Shown piece by piece: positions 27,666 to 36,063 of a DNA stretch of 64,000 nucleotides; within the stretch, counting starts at the first letter, position 1; each line of letters begins with the position of its first letter. Both the position numbers and the translations under genes were made by a program. Under the pieces are notes generated by a model. It was given only the letters and a program-made list of their open reading frames with translations, was not told the origin of the DNA and ran no database searches. Source of the DNA: Streptomyces sp. NBC_00582 (GTDB lineage: Bacteria; Actinomycetota; Actinomycetes; Streptomycetales; Streptomycetaceae). The stretch is taken from the NCBI RefSeq assembly GCF_036345155.1, contig NZ_CP107772.1, positions 9,486,001 through 9,550,000 of the forward strand, given 5' to 3'.

Positions 27666-28274
27666 TCACTTCCCGCTCGCGTCCACGAGCGCCGCGATGA
27701 GCAGGGCGGACGAGGTGGCCCCCGGATCCTGGTGCCCGATGCTGCGCTCGCCGAGGTAACTGGCCCGGCCCTTGCGGGCCTGCAGCGGTGTCGTCGCCTC
27801 GGCGCCCTGCTCGGCGGCGGCCCGCGCGGCGGCGAACCCGTCGGAGAGCGCGGCCACCGCCGGCACCAGCGCGTCGATCATGGTCTTGTCGCCCGGCGCC
27901 GCGCCCCCGAGCTGCATCACGGCGTCCACGCCCGCCCGCAGCGCCTCCGCGAACCGGGCCTCGTCCACCTCGGCCGCGTCCCCGAGCGCCTTGCCGGTAC
28001 GGCGCAGCAGGGTGCCGTACAGCGGGCCCGAGGCGCCGCCGACGGTCGAGATGAGCTGACGCCCGGCGAGGACGAGGACCGCGCCCGGGGTGGCGGCCGA
28101 CTCGGTCCCCTCCTTCTCCAGCGCCGCGGTCACCGCGGTGAACCCGCGGTGGAGGTTGCTGCCGTGGTCGGCGTCCCCGATGGGCGAGTCGAGGGCCGTG
28201 AGCCGTTCCGCCTCGCGGTCGACGGACGCGGCGGTCGCCGTCATCCAACGGCGGAAGAAGTCGGCGTCGAGCAC
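27666..28274 (-). CDS. dhaL: DhaL, ADP-binding subunit of dihydroxyacetone kinase
   Basis: 202 residues, all-helical. The nucleotide/Mg2+ motif SPIGDADHGSNLHRGF holds the conserved Asp34, Asp36 and His37, and GGASGPLYGTLLRR and APGDKTMIDALVPA are further family signatures. KGRASYLGERSIGHQDPGA marks the C-terminal loop. DhaL carries a non-exchanging ADP that is phosphorylated by DhaM and passes phosphate to dihydroxyacetone held by DhaK. GTG start; cotranscribed with its partners. Confidence 0.95.
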   Translation of the reverse strand: MLDADFFRRWMTATAASVDREAERLTALDSPIGDADHGSNLHRGFTAVTAALEKEGTESAATPGAVLVLAGRQLISTVGGASGPLYGTLLRRTGKALGDAAEVDEARFAEALRAGVDAVMQLGGAAPGDKTMIDALVPAVAALSDGFAAARAAAEQGAEATTPLQARKGRASYLGERSIGHQDPGATSSALLIAALVDASGK

Positions 28275-28329
28275 AGGATCTCCTTGCCTGGTCGTTGCGG
28301 TGCGCGTGCCTGTCCCGCTGCTCCTTGCC

Positions 28330-29322
28330 TCACATGCCCCAGCGCAGGCCCGGTGTGCTCACCGGCGCGTCCCACAGCCGCAGCAACTCCTCGTCGATCT
28401 GGCAGACCGTCACCGAGGCGCCGGCCATGTCGAGGGACGTCACGTAGTTGCCGACGAGCGTACGGGCGACGGCCACCCCGCGCTCGGTGAGCACCCGCTG
28501 CACCTCCGCGTTGAAGCCGTACAGCTCCAACAGCGGTGTCGCGCCCATGCCGTTGACCAGCACGAGCACGGGGTTGCGCGGCGCCATGTCGTCGAGGACG
28601 GCCTGGACGGCGAAGTCGGCGATCTCCCCGGACGTCATCATCGCCCGCCGCTCACGGCCCGGTTCGCCGTGGATGCCGATGCCCAGTTCCAGCTCACCGG
28701 CCGGCAGGTCGAAGGTCGGGCTCCCCTTGGCGGGTGTGGTGCACGCGCTGAGCGCCACACCGAAGCTGCGGGAGTTCTCGTTCACCTGGCGGGCGATGGA
28801 CTGGACCCGCTCCAGCGGCTGCCCCTCGTCGGCGGCGGCGCCCGCGATCTTCTCCACGAACAGGGTCGCGCCGGTGCCGCGCCGCCCCGCCGTGTACAGA
28901 CTGTCGGTGACGGCCACGTCGTCGTTGACGAGCACCTTGGCGATCTCGATGCCCTCGTCCTCGGCGAGTTCGGCCGCCATGTCGAAGTTGAGCACGTCGC
29001 CGGTGTAGTTCTTGACGATGAACAGCACGCCCGCACCGCTGTTCACGGCGGCCGCCGCGCGCAGCATCTGATCGGGGACCGGCGAGGTGAACACCTCGCC
29101 CGGACAGGCGGCGGAGAGCATTCCGGGGCCGACGAAGCCCCCGTGCAGCGGCTCGTGCCCCGACCCGCCGCCGGACACCAGTCCGACCTTCCCGGCCACC
29201 GGGGCGTCCCGCCGGACGACGACCCGGTTCTCCACGTCGACGGTCAGTTCGGGATGAGCGGCCGCCATTCCCCGCAGCGCGTCCGCGACCACGGTCTCCG
29301 GAACGTTGATCAACATCTTCAT
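28330..29322 (-). CDS. dhaK: DhaK, dihydroxyacetone-binding subunit
   Basis: 330 residues. The substrate is bound covalently as a hemiaminal to His218 in LGIGIHGEPG. Other signatures are LVSGGGSGHEPLHGGFVGPGML (with His56) and VKNYTGDVLNFDMAAE. The operon makes dihydroxyacetone phosphate from dihydroxyacetone using PEP through the PTS, feeding glycolysis. First gene of the operon, with a clear GGAGGTACCC-type site on the minus strand before the ATG. No dhaR/dhaS regulator is adjacent. Confidence 0.96.
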   Translation of the reverse strand: MKMLINVPETVVADALRGMAAAHPELTVDVENRVVVRRDAPVAGKVGLVSGGGSGHEPLHGGFVGPGMLSAACPGEVFTSPVPDQMLRAAAAVNSGAGVLFIVKNYTGDVLNFDMAAELAEDEGIEIAKVLVNDDVAVTDSLYTAGRRGTGATLFVEKIAGAAADEGQPLERVQSIARQVNENSRSFGVALSACTTPAKGSPTFDLPAGELELGIGIHGEPGRERRAMMTSGEIADFAVQAVLDDMAPRNPVLVLVNGMGATPLLELYGFNAEVQRVLTERGVAVARTLVGNYVTSLDMAGASVTVCQIDEELLRLWDAPVSTPGLRWGM

Positions 29323-29638
29323 GGGTACCTCCTACTGACACGAGCAGGCTGGGTTCCTCCGAAGGAATTATCGACCTTGTGGCGGTGAAGGTCACGTGGG
29401 CGGGCGCTCGGGGGGCCGCGTCGCGGGTGGCCAGGCACCCTCGGTGACGTCCATGGAGCCGGTCCAGCGGAACTCGCCGACGCGCACATGGGCACGGCCG
29501 ACCGCAGGACCCGCCCGTGCGGGCGACGACCCGGCCGCCGTGACAGTCGGCGGGGCCGGGCCGGTACGCCGGTCCACGCTCGGTCGTCCATGGCGCCGCG
29601 CCCCGAAGGCTCCGCGGCGCCCCGCCGGCCGGCCGGGG
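29323..29638. other. 316-bp gap between the dha operon and the ring hydroxylase
   Basis: No supported gene. It must hold the dhaK promoter near its left end: on the minus strand a GGAATTATCGACC stretch lies about 50 bp upstream of dhaK. On the minus strand a short frame (HVRVGEFRWTGSMDVTEGAWPP) sounds protein-like and could be a gene remnant, but I cannot assign it. Confidence 0.4.
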
Positions 29639-31246
29639 TCACTCCGCGATCGGGGAGGGCGACGGCGACGACGACCACTGGCGTCGCGCCGCGGCGAGCA
29701 GCGTGCCGATCTCCGCCGCCCGTGGTGCGCCACCGAACACATAGTGGTCGGGACGGGCCAGCACCGCATCGCATCCGTGCGACCGCAGCCAAGTGGCGAG
29801 GAGGGGCACCTCCTCCTGGTATGTGCCGGGGGGCACCGGGCCGTCGAGCCGCCGCAGAGGTACGAGCCGGATCGGGAACCCTCCCTCGGCCTCGTGCGCG
29901 CGCAGAGCCGACTCCGCGGCGCGGACATCGGCGTCCTCGGCGAGCACCAGCCGGAAGGCGTCGCCGGTGAACTCGTCCAGCAGCCCGCTTGCTCCCCGGC
30001 TGTCGGTGACGCGCGGCTGGGGAAGGATCCCGCCCCGTGCGGGGGAACCGTCGGGCGACAGGAAGCCCGCGCGGAGACCCGGGATGAGGGACTGGCGGAC
30101 GGTGCCCCCGGGCCGGGCCGCCAGTTCGTCCAGCAGCGCCGCGTCACGCGATGCCGCGGCCGTCTCGTCCCGCTCGCAGATGATCCGCCCGAACTCCTTC
30201 GCCGTGGCCGTCACCTGGAGCACATGCGGCTCGCGCTCCCGCTGATAGGTGTCGAGCAGCCCGTCACCGGCACCCCCGTGCCGGTGGGCGGCCAGCTTCC
30301 ACACGAGGTTGGAGGCGTCGCGGATCCCCTGGCACATGCCCTGCGCGAGGAACGGCGGTGTCATATGGGCGGCGTCCCCGAGGAAGAACAGCCGCCCGGC
30401 ACGCCACTGTCTGAGCACCAGGGCGTGGAAGCGGTAGGCCGACGCCCGCCACAGGTCGTAGTCACCGGGATCCAGCCATCGGGACAGCAGCTCACGGACG
30501 ACCCGCGGCTCGGTCATCTCGCGCGGATCCTCGTCCTTGTTGATCATCAGCTCCCAGCGGCGGAGACGGCCGGGCCCCACCACAAAGGTGCTGGGCCGGG
30601 CCGGCTCGCAGTACTGGACGTTGGTCCCCGGCAGGTCCTCGCCCGCGCCGGGGTGCAGGAGGACGTCCACCACCAGCCACGGTTCGTCGAACTCCAGGTC
30701 GCGCAGGGGCAGCCCCGCGCGGGTCCGGATCCCGCTGCTCCCGCCGTCGCACGCCAGCACATACCGCGTACGGACCGTGCGCCGGCGCCCCGCCCCGTCC
30801 ACCGTCTCGACGGTCGCGCCCCCGGCGTCGGTCCGCACGCCGGTCACCGCGGTGCCGAGCCGGACCTCGACCCCGGCCACCCCTGCGAGGCGCTGACGCA
30901 GGGCCTTCTCCAGCTCCGGCTGGAGGAAGACGTAGTTGGGCGCCCAGCCCAGCGGGTGGGGCGGCGGCGCGGTGTCGATCCGTTTGATGACCTGCCCGTG
31001 GCGGTTGCGGTACTCCGACGGGCGGTACGGCATCACATGCGGCGCGAGCGCGTCGGCCAGGCCGAGGCCTCCGAACGTGCGCATGGCCTCCTGGTCGAAC
31101 CCGATGGCACGGGGCCGAGGCTCGACAGCCGTGGCCCGGTCGAACGCCACCGCGGTCAGTCCGTGGGCGCCGGCCAGATTCGCCGCCGTGGCACCGACCG
31201 GGCCGAGTCCCACGATCGCCACGTCGGCGTCGAATGCGTCTGTCAC
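29639..31246 (-). CDS. FAD-dependent aromatic ring hydroxylase, MhpA-like
   Basis: 535 residues of the PheA/TfdB (class A) flavin monooxygenase family. GxGxxG FAD motif in DVAIVGLGPVGATAANLAG near the N-terminus, the ACDGGSSGIR (DG) motif, and GDAAHMTPPFLAQGMCQGIRDASNL (GD motif) at ~290. A thioredoxin-like C-terminal domain completes the usual layout. The best-known relatives are the 3-(3-hydroxyphenyl)propionate hydroxylases, which prepare the ring for meta-cleavage. The GTG start follows a G-rich ribosome site. It has its own promoter region with a perfect 15-bp palindrome. No meta-cleavage operon is adjacent, although a hydroxy-oxovalerate aldolase fragment occurs at 53.1 kb. Confidence 0.88.
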   Translation of the reverse strand: MTDAFDADVAIVGLGPVGATAANLAGAHGLTAVAFDRATAVEPRPRAIGFDQEAMRTFGGLGLADALAPHVMPYRPSEYRNRHGQVIKRIDTAPPPHPLGWAPNYVFLQPELEKALRQRLAGVAGVEVRLGTAVTGVRTDAGGATVETVDGAGRRRTVRTRYVLACDGGSSGIRTRAGLPLRDLEFDEPWLVVDVLLHPGAGEDLPGTNVQYCEPARPSTFVVGPGRLRRWELMINKDEDPREMTEPRVVRELLSRWLDPGDYDLWRASAYRFHALVLRQWRAGRLFFLGDAAHMTPPFLAQGMCQGIRDASNLVWKLAAHRHGGAGDGLLDTYQREREPHVLQVTATAKEFGRIICERDETAAASRDAALLDELAARPGGTVRQSLIPGLRAGFLSPDGSPARGGILPQPRVTDSRGASGLLDEFTGDAFRLVLAEDADVRAAESALRAHEAEGGFPIRLVPLRRLDGPVPPGTYQEEVPLLATWLRSHGCDAVLARPDHYVFGGAPRAAEIGTLLAAARRQWSSSPSPSPIAE

Positions 31247-31314
31247 ACGAGCCCCCCACTGCACCGCAGAGACCGTCTCGAGCTGCTGAACCGCTCGCAG
31301 CGTATTTGTATGAA

Positions 31315-31329
31315 CCTTGACAGTCAAGG
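31315..31329 (-). promoter_or_regulatory. Promoter and 15-bp operator of the ring hydroxylase gene
   Basis: CCTTGACAGTCAAGG is a perfect dyad (7-bp arms, one central base). On the minus strand it contains TTGACT, followed after 17 bp by TACGCT, a fair -35/-10 pair. The operator therefore overlaps the -35 box, the arrangement of a repressor site. The same half-sites occur in the palindrome at 5123-5137 in the opposite order. Confidence 0.5.
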
Positions 31330-31389
31330 GTCGATCGAAATCGGGGCCGCCCGGGGACGGCCGCGCACCCCCACCCTGCGGTAAATTAG

Positions 31390-31401
31390 TAGGACGTCCT
31401 A
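31390..31401. promoter_or_regulatory. TAGGACGTCCTA operator upstream of icmF
   Basis: A perfect 12-bp palindrome, TAGGACGTCCTA, overlapping TAGTAT, a plausible -10 for the plus-strand gene that starts 46 bp downstream. Such dyads are typical of TetR-type repressors that respond to acyl-CoAs. The TetR gene after icmF has a different operator (CTATRACGNNYGTYATAG), so the regulator for this site is probably elsewhere. Confidence 0.5.
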
Positions 31402-31446
31402 GTATCTCGGGGTCGGCGTACCCCTGACCCGTCCGGGAAGGCCCCC

Positions 31447-34400
31447 ATGAGCGACATGCACCGCCCCGAACACCCCGTCCGTCTCGTCACGGCATCGGCC
31501 CTGTTCGACGGGCACGACGCCTCGATCAACATCATGCGCCGGATCTTCCAGTCCCAGGGCGCGGAGGTGATCCATCTCGGCCACAACCGGTCGGTGCAGG
31601 AGGTCGTGGACGCGGCGCTGGAGGAGGACGCCCACGGTGTGGCGGTCTCGTCGTACCAGGGCGGCCATGTGGAGTACTTCGAGTACCTCGTCGAGTCGCT
31701 GCGGGCCCAGGGCGCGGAGCATGTGCGGGTGGTCGGCGGCGGCGGAGGTGTGATCGTCCCCGAGGAGATCGCCCGGCTGCGCGGGAGCGGGGTGACGATC
31801 TTCTCCCCGGAGGACGGGCAGCGGATGGGGCTGGCCGGGATGGTCAACTCGGTGGTCAGGGACTGTGACTTCGACCTGTGGGACGGCGGCCCGGCCGAGG
31901 TGTCGGCGGTTCTCGCGGGGGAGCGTTTCGCGGTCGCCCGGGCGATCACGGGCGCCGAGCTGGGCAAGCTGCCGGACGGCTTCCTGGCCCAGGTGCGGGC
32001 CGCGGCGGCCGGACGGACGGTGCCGGTGCTGGGCATCACGGGCACGGGTGGTTCCGGCAAGTCGTCGCTGACCGACGAGCTGGTGCGCCGGTTCCGGGTG
32101 GACCAGCAGGACAAGCTGCGCATCGCGGTGATCGCCGTCGACCCGACCCGCCGCCGCGGCGGCGGCGCCCTGCTCGGCGACCGCATCCGGATGAACTCCC
32201 TGGACGGCAACCGGGTGTTCTTCCGCAGCCTGGCCACCCGGGGCAGCCACGAACTGCCCGAGCACCTGTCCGACGTGATCGACGTGGTGAAGGCGGCCGG
32301 GTTCGACCTGGTGGTCGTGGAGACGCCCGGCATCGGCCAGGGCGACGCGGCGATCGTGCCGTTCGTGGACACCTCGATGTATGTGATGACGCCGGAGTTC
32401 GGCGCCGCCTCACAGCTGGAGAAGATCGACATGCTCGACTTCGCCGACGTCGTGGCGATCAACAAGTTCGAGCGGCGCGGTGCCAAGGACGCCCTGCGGG
32501 ACGTGGGCCGGCAACTCGTCCGCAACCGGGAGGCGTTCGGCAAGCGGCCCGAGGACATGCCGGTCTACGGCACCTCGGCGGCCACGTTCAACGACGACGG
32601 GGTCACCGCGCTCTACCAGCACCTCAGGACGGTCCTCGCGGAGGAGGGGCTGCCGCTGGTCCAGGGCGCTCTCGCACCGGTCGAGGTGCGGCACTCCTCC
32701 GGCATCCGCCAGGTGGTCCCGGCGGAGCGGGTGCGCTACCTCGCCGAGATCACCGACACGGTCCGCGCCTACCACGCCGAGACCGGCGAGCTGGCCGAGG
32801 CGGCCCGGCGGGTGCAGCGCCTGGAGACGGTCGCGGGTGAACTCGCCGCGGCCGGCTCCGACGCCGCGAACGTGGAGTCGCTGCTCGACGGCGCGCGCCG
32901 TGACCTCCCGCGCGAGATCACCGAGCAGATCGCGAACTGGCCCGCCGTCGTCGCCGCCTACTCGGGCGACGAGCAGGTCGTGAGGATCCGCGACAAGGAG
33001 ATCCGCACCAGCCTCACCCGCGAGTCCCTCTCCGGCAACAAGGTCCCCCGGGTCGCCCTGCCCCGCTTCACCGACCACGGCGAACTCGTGCGCTTCTGGC
33101 GCGCGGAGAACCTCCCCGGGTTCTTCCCCTTCACCGCCGGCGTGTTCCCGTTCAAGCGGGACGGGGAGGACCCGGCGCGGATGTTCGCCGGCGAGGGCGA
33201 CCCGTTCCGCACCAACCGGCGCTTCAAACTGCTCTCCGAGGGACAGCCCGCCACCCGGCTGTCCACCGCCTTCGACTCCGTCACCCTCTACGGCCGTGAC
33301 CCGGACGAGCGCCCCGACATCTACGGCAAGGTCGGCACCTCCGGCGTCTCGGTGGCCACCCTCGACGACATGAAGGCCCTCTACGACGGCTTCGACCTGG
33401 TCGCCCCGACGACCTCGGTGTCGATGACGATCAACGGGCCCGCGCCGACGATCCTCGCGTTCTTCCTGAACACCGCGATCGACCAGCAGCTCGACCGTTT
33501 CCGTACCGCCGAGGGCCGTGACCCGTCACCGCAGGAGGCGGCCGCGCTGAGGGCCGGGGCGCTGGCGAACGTGCGGGGCACGGTGCAGGCGGACATCCTC
33601 AAGGAGGACCAGGGCCAGAACACCTGCCTGTTCTCCACCGAGTTCAGCCTGCGGATGATGGCCGACATCCAGGAGTGGTTCATCCAGCAGAAGGTCCGCA
33701 ACTTCTACTCGGTGTCCATCTCCGGCTACCACATCGCCGAAGCCGGCGCGAACCCCATCAGCCAGCTGGCCTTCACCCTCGCCAACGGCTTCACCTACGT
33801 CGAGGCCTACCTCGCCCGGGGCATGCGCATCGACGACTTCGCGCCCAACCTCTCCTTCTTCTTCTCCAACGGCATGGACCCCGAGTACTCGGTGCTGGGC
33901 CGGGTCGCCCGCCGGATCTGGGCGGTGGCGATGAAGGAGAAGTACGGCGCGAACGAGCGCTCCCAGAAGCTGAAGTACCACGTCCAGACCTCCGGACGCT
34001 CCCTGCACGCCCAGGAGATGGACTTCAACGACATCCGCACCACCCTGCAGGCGCTCATCGCGATCTACGACAACTGCAACAGCCTGCACACCAACGCCTA
34101 CGACGAGGCCGTCACCACCCCCACCGAGGAATCCGTCCGCCGTGCCCTGGCGATCCAGCTGATCATCAACCGGGAGTGGGGCCTGGCGATGAACGAGAAC
34201 CCCCTCCAGGGCTCGTTCATCATCGACGAGCTGACCGACCTGGTGGAGGAGGCGGTGCTCCAGGAGTTCGAGCGGATCAACGAACGCGGCGGGGTGCTCG
34301 GCGCGATGGAGACCGGCTACCAGCGCGGCCGTATCCAGGACGAGTCGATGCTGTACGAGCAGCGCAAGCACGACGGCACCCTGCCCCTGATCGGCGTCAA

Positions 34401-34677
34401 CACCTTCCGCAACCCGCACGCCGACACCGCCGAACCGGGCGTCGTCGAACTCGCCCGCGCCACCGAGCAGGAGAAGCACTCCCAGCTCGAGCGGGTCCGC
34501 GACTACCAGGCCGGACACCGCGAGCAGGCGCACGAGGCCCTGGCCGCCCTGAAGGACGCGGCGGTGGGCGGGGACAACGTCTTCGCGGTCCTCATGGACG
34601 CCGCCCGGGTCTGCTCGCTCCAGCAGATCACGGACGCCTTCTTCGAGGTCGGAGGCCAGTACCGCCGCAACGTCTGA
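31447..34677 (+). CDS. icmF: IcmF, fused isobutyryl-CoA mutase with MeaI-type GTPase chaperone
   Basis: 1076 residues, the full IcmF length. The B12-binding domain comes first (VRLVTASALFDGHDASINIM, His23 in the DxHxxx motif, to ~140). The G-protein chaperone domain has P-loop GTGGSGKSS (~199-207), VVVETPGIGQGD and AINKFERRGAKD. The mutase TIM barrel begins around residue 520 (GFFPFTAGVFPFKR) and continues with YGKVGTSGVSVATLDDMKALYDGFDL, then MTINGPAPTILAFF and FYSVSISGYHIAEAGA. It interconverts isobutyryl-CoA and n-butyryl-CoA using adenosylcobalamin, with the GTPase loading and protecting the cofactor. It links valine/fatty-acid catabolism to polyketide precursor supply. Confidence 0.96.
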   Translation: MSDMHRPEHPVRLVTASALFDGHDASINIMRRIFQSQGAEVIHLGHNRSVQEVVDAALEEDAHGVAVSSYQGGHVEYFEYLVESLRAQGAEHVRVVGGGGGVIVPEEIARLRGSGVTIFSPEDGQRMGLAGMVNSVVRDCDFDLWDGGPAEVSAVLAGERFAVARAITGAELGKLPDGFLAQVRAAAAGRTVPVLGITGTGGSGKSSLTDELVRRFRVDQQDKLRIAVIAVDPTRRRGGGALLGDRIRMNSLDGNRVFFRSLATRGSHELPEHLSDVIDVVKAAGFDLVVVETPGIGQGDAAIVPFVDTSMYVMTPEFGAASQLEKIDMLDFADVVAINKFERRGAKDALRDVGRQLVRNREAFGKRPEDMPVYGTSAATFNDDGVTALYQHLRTVLAEEGLPLVQGALAPVEVRHSSGIRQVVPAERVRYLAEITDTVRAYHAETGELAEAARRVQRLETVAGELAAAGSDAANVESLLDGARRDLPREITEQIANWPAVVAAYSGDEQVVRIRDKEIRTSLTRESLSGNKVPRVALPRFTDHGELVRFWRAENLPGFFPFTAGVFPFKRDGEDPARMFAGEGDPFRTNRRFKLLSEGQPATRLSTAFDSVTLYGRDPDERPDIYGKVGTSGVSVATLDDMKALYDGFDLVAPTTSVSMTINGPAPTILAFFLNTAIDQQLDRFRTAEGRDPSPQEAAALRAGALANVRGTVQADILKEDQGQNTCLFSTEFSLRMMADIQEWFIQQKVRNFYSVSISGYHIAEAGANPISQLAFTLANGFTYVEAYLARGMRIDDFAPNLSFFFSNGMDPEYSVLGRVARRIWAVAMKEKYGANERSQKLKYHVQTSGRSLHAQEMDFNDIRTTLQALIAIYDNCNSLHTNAYDEAVTTPTEESVRRALAIQLIINREWGLAMNENPLQGSFIIDELTDLVEEAVLQEFERINERGGVLGAMETGYQRGRIQDESMLYEQRKHDGTLPLIGVNTFRNPHADTAEPGVVELARATEQEKHSQLERVRDYQAGHREQAHEALAALKDAAVGGDNVFAVLMDAARVCSLQQITDAFFEVGGQYRRNV

Positions 34678-34817
34678 CCCGGGCTCAGGCCCGCCCCCCG
34701 GGAGCCGGCGCACGCCGTCCGCGACCCGGGGAGGACGTCGGCCGGGGCGTCGATCCGGGCGCCTGCGGGAGCTGCGCCCAGCCGAGGACAGTCGGCACAA
34801 GCGGCCGTCGGGCTAGA

Positions 34818-34835
34818 CTATGACGGGCGTTATAG
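34818..34835. promoter_or_regulatory. TetR operator, copy 1 (in front of the TetR gene)
   Basis: CTATGACGGGCGTTATAG, an 18-bp dyad. Two more copies of the same pattern (CTATRACGNNYGTYATAG) stand in front of the tautomerase gene at 35942-35959 and 35978-35995. The site lies 48 bp before the GTG of the TetR gene, so autoregulation is expected. Confidence 0.75.
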
Positions 34836-34882
34836 CCAAGTGGGACAGGGGCCGGAGCGTGCGGCCGGAGGGGAGTGCGGGC

Positions 34883-35467
34883 GTGGCCAAGTCCAGTGCG
34901 CCGTCGCGGGAACGCATCGTGGCCGGCGCCGCCGACCTGATCAGCAGGCGTGGCCTGAACGCCGCGAGCATCCGGGAGGTGGCCAAGCACGCCAAGGCGC
35001 CGCTGGGCTCGACGTACCACTACTTCCCCGAGGGCAAGCAACAACTCGCGACCGAGGCGGTGCGCCACGGCGGTGACGCGGTCGCCCGCCTCCTGCGCAA
35101 GGAGTTGGAGGCGGGCCCGGTCGCCGGGCTGAGGGCCTTTCTGGGGCTGTGGCGCGGCGTCGTCGTCCAGAGCGACTTCCGCGCCGGGTGCCCCGTGCTG
35201 GCCGTGTCCGTGGAGGAGCCGTCGGACGCCGAGCCGCCGCCGGCCCTCGTCGCCGCGGCCGAGGCCTTCGACACCTGGCAGCGGCTGCTCACCGAGGCGC
35301 TGTGCGAGCAGGGCGTCGACCCCGGGCGGGCGCCGGAAATCGCGGCTCTGGTGGTGGCCGCCGTCGAGGGGGCCATCGCCATGTGCCGCGCCCAGCGCGA
35401 TACCCAGCCCCTGGACCGTGTCGCGCGGCAGCTCGAAGCGGTGCTCGCCGGGGCCGTCAGCCCGTGA
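34883..35467 (+). CDS. TetR-family repressor
   Basis: 194 residues. The HTH is SRERIVAGAADLISRRGLNAASIREVAKHAKAPLGSTYHYFPEGKQQL, the normal N-terminal helices of TetR (residues ~8-55). The C-terminal ligand/dimer domain has the WRGVVVQSDFRAGCPVLAVSVEEPSD loop of the LmrA/YxaF-like group. The GTG is preferred because GAGGGGAG lies 6-7 bases upstream. The gene is convergent with the tautomerase gene (11-bp overlap of 3' ends), and three matching operators tie the two genes together. Confidence 0.92.
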   Translation: MAKSSAPSRERIVAGAADLISRRGLNAASIREVAKHAKAPLGSTYHYFPEGKQQLATEAVRHGGDAVARLLRKELEAGPVAGLRAFLGLWRGVVVQSDFRAGCPVLAVSVEEPSDAEPPPALVAAAEAFDTWQRLLTEALCEQGVDPGRAPEIAALVVAAVEGAIAMCRAQRDTQPLDRVARQLEAVLAGAVSP

Positions 35468-35933
35468 TCGCCGCGCGGATCGCCTTCGCCTTCTCCTCGG
35501 TGAACACCCCGGTGTCCAGGAGGGAGAGGATCGACCGGACGCCTCCGCCGGAGCCCCAGCTGCCCTCCTCGACGACCCGGAAGTTCACCCACCACGCCGG
35601 GGAGGGCGCCGGCAGTCCGCAGGCCTCGGTCAGTGCGGCCAGCAGGCGTTCGATGACCTCCGTGCGTACCTCCTGGGGCCAGTCGCCGTCCATGACGGCC
35701 ACGTCGATCACCATGACGTCGAGCTCCTGACCGGCGTCGGCCAGCAGTCGCCCGCCGATCGCCATCATGTCCGGCTCGCGCTCCACGAAGTGCACCTGGA
35801 ACCCGGCCCTGGCGGGCGGCGCGAACCGGCCGACCTCGGGCACCAGCACCGCGTCCGTCAGGGTCTCGGCCAGGGCGCGGCGCTGCTCCAGGGTGAGGCG
35901 ACCCTTCGGGGTGTTCACGGTGATGATGGTCAT
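35457..35933 (-). CDS. Tautomerase-superfamily protein lacking Pro-1
   Basis: 158 residues with two beta-alpha-beta units. Unit 1 is MTIITVNTPKGRLTLEQRRALAETLTDAV, unit 2 is LDVMVIDVAVMDGDWPQEVRTEVIERLLAALTEAC. The first looks like 4-oxalocrotonate tautomerase (which starts M-P-I-I-T-V), but the catalytic Pro after Met is Thr here. The general-base chemistry of normal tautomerases is therefore unlikely, and another activity or a binding role is possible. It is probably induced together with the TetR gene, as two tandem 18-bp operators lie 9 bp upstream of the start. Confidence 0.82.
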   Translation of the reverse strand: MTIITVNTPKGRLTLEQRRALAETLTDAVLVPEVGRFAPPARAGFQVHFVEREPDMMAIGGRLLADAGQELDVMVIDVAVMDGDWPQEVRTEVIERLLAALTEACGLPAPSPAWWVNFRVVEEGSWGSGGGVRSILSLLDTGVFTEEKAKAIRAAITG

Positions 35934-35941
35934 GGAATCTC

Positions 35942-35995
35942 CTATGACGACTGTTATAGAGGAACCCTACACCGGGGCTATAACGAGTGTCATAA
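35942..35995. promoter_or_regulatory. Two tandem TetR operators in front of the tautomerase gene
   Basis: CTATGACGACTGTTATAG (35942-35959) and CTATAACGAGTGTCATAA (35978-35995), start-to-start distance 36 bp. Both fit CTATRACGNNYGTYATAG, the pattern at the TetR promoter. The tandem arrangement on the minus-strand promoter suggests cooperative, tight repression of the tautomerase gene. Confidence 0.78.
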
Positions 35996-36063
35996 GCGAA
36001 GGTCGGCGGTTGGGGCAGGTCCGACCCGGTGACCGGTGCGGCGCGGCGGGCGCCGGGATTCCG

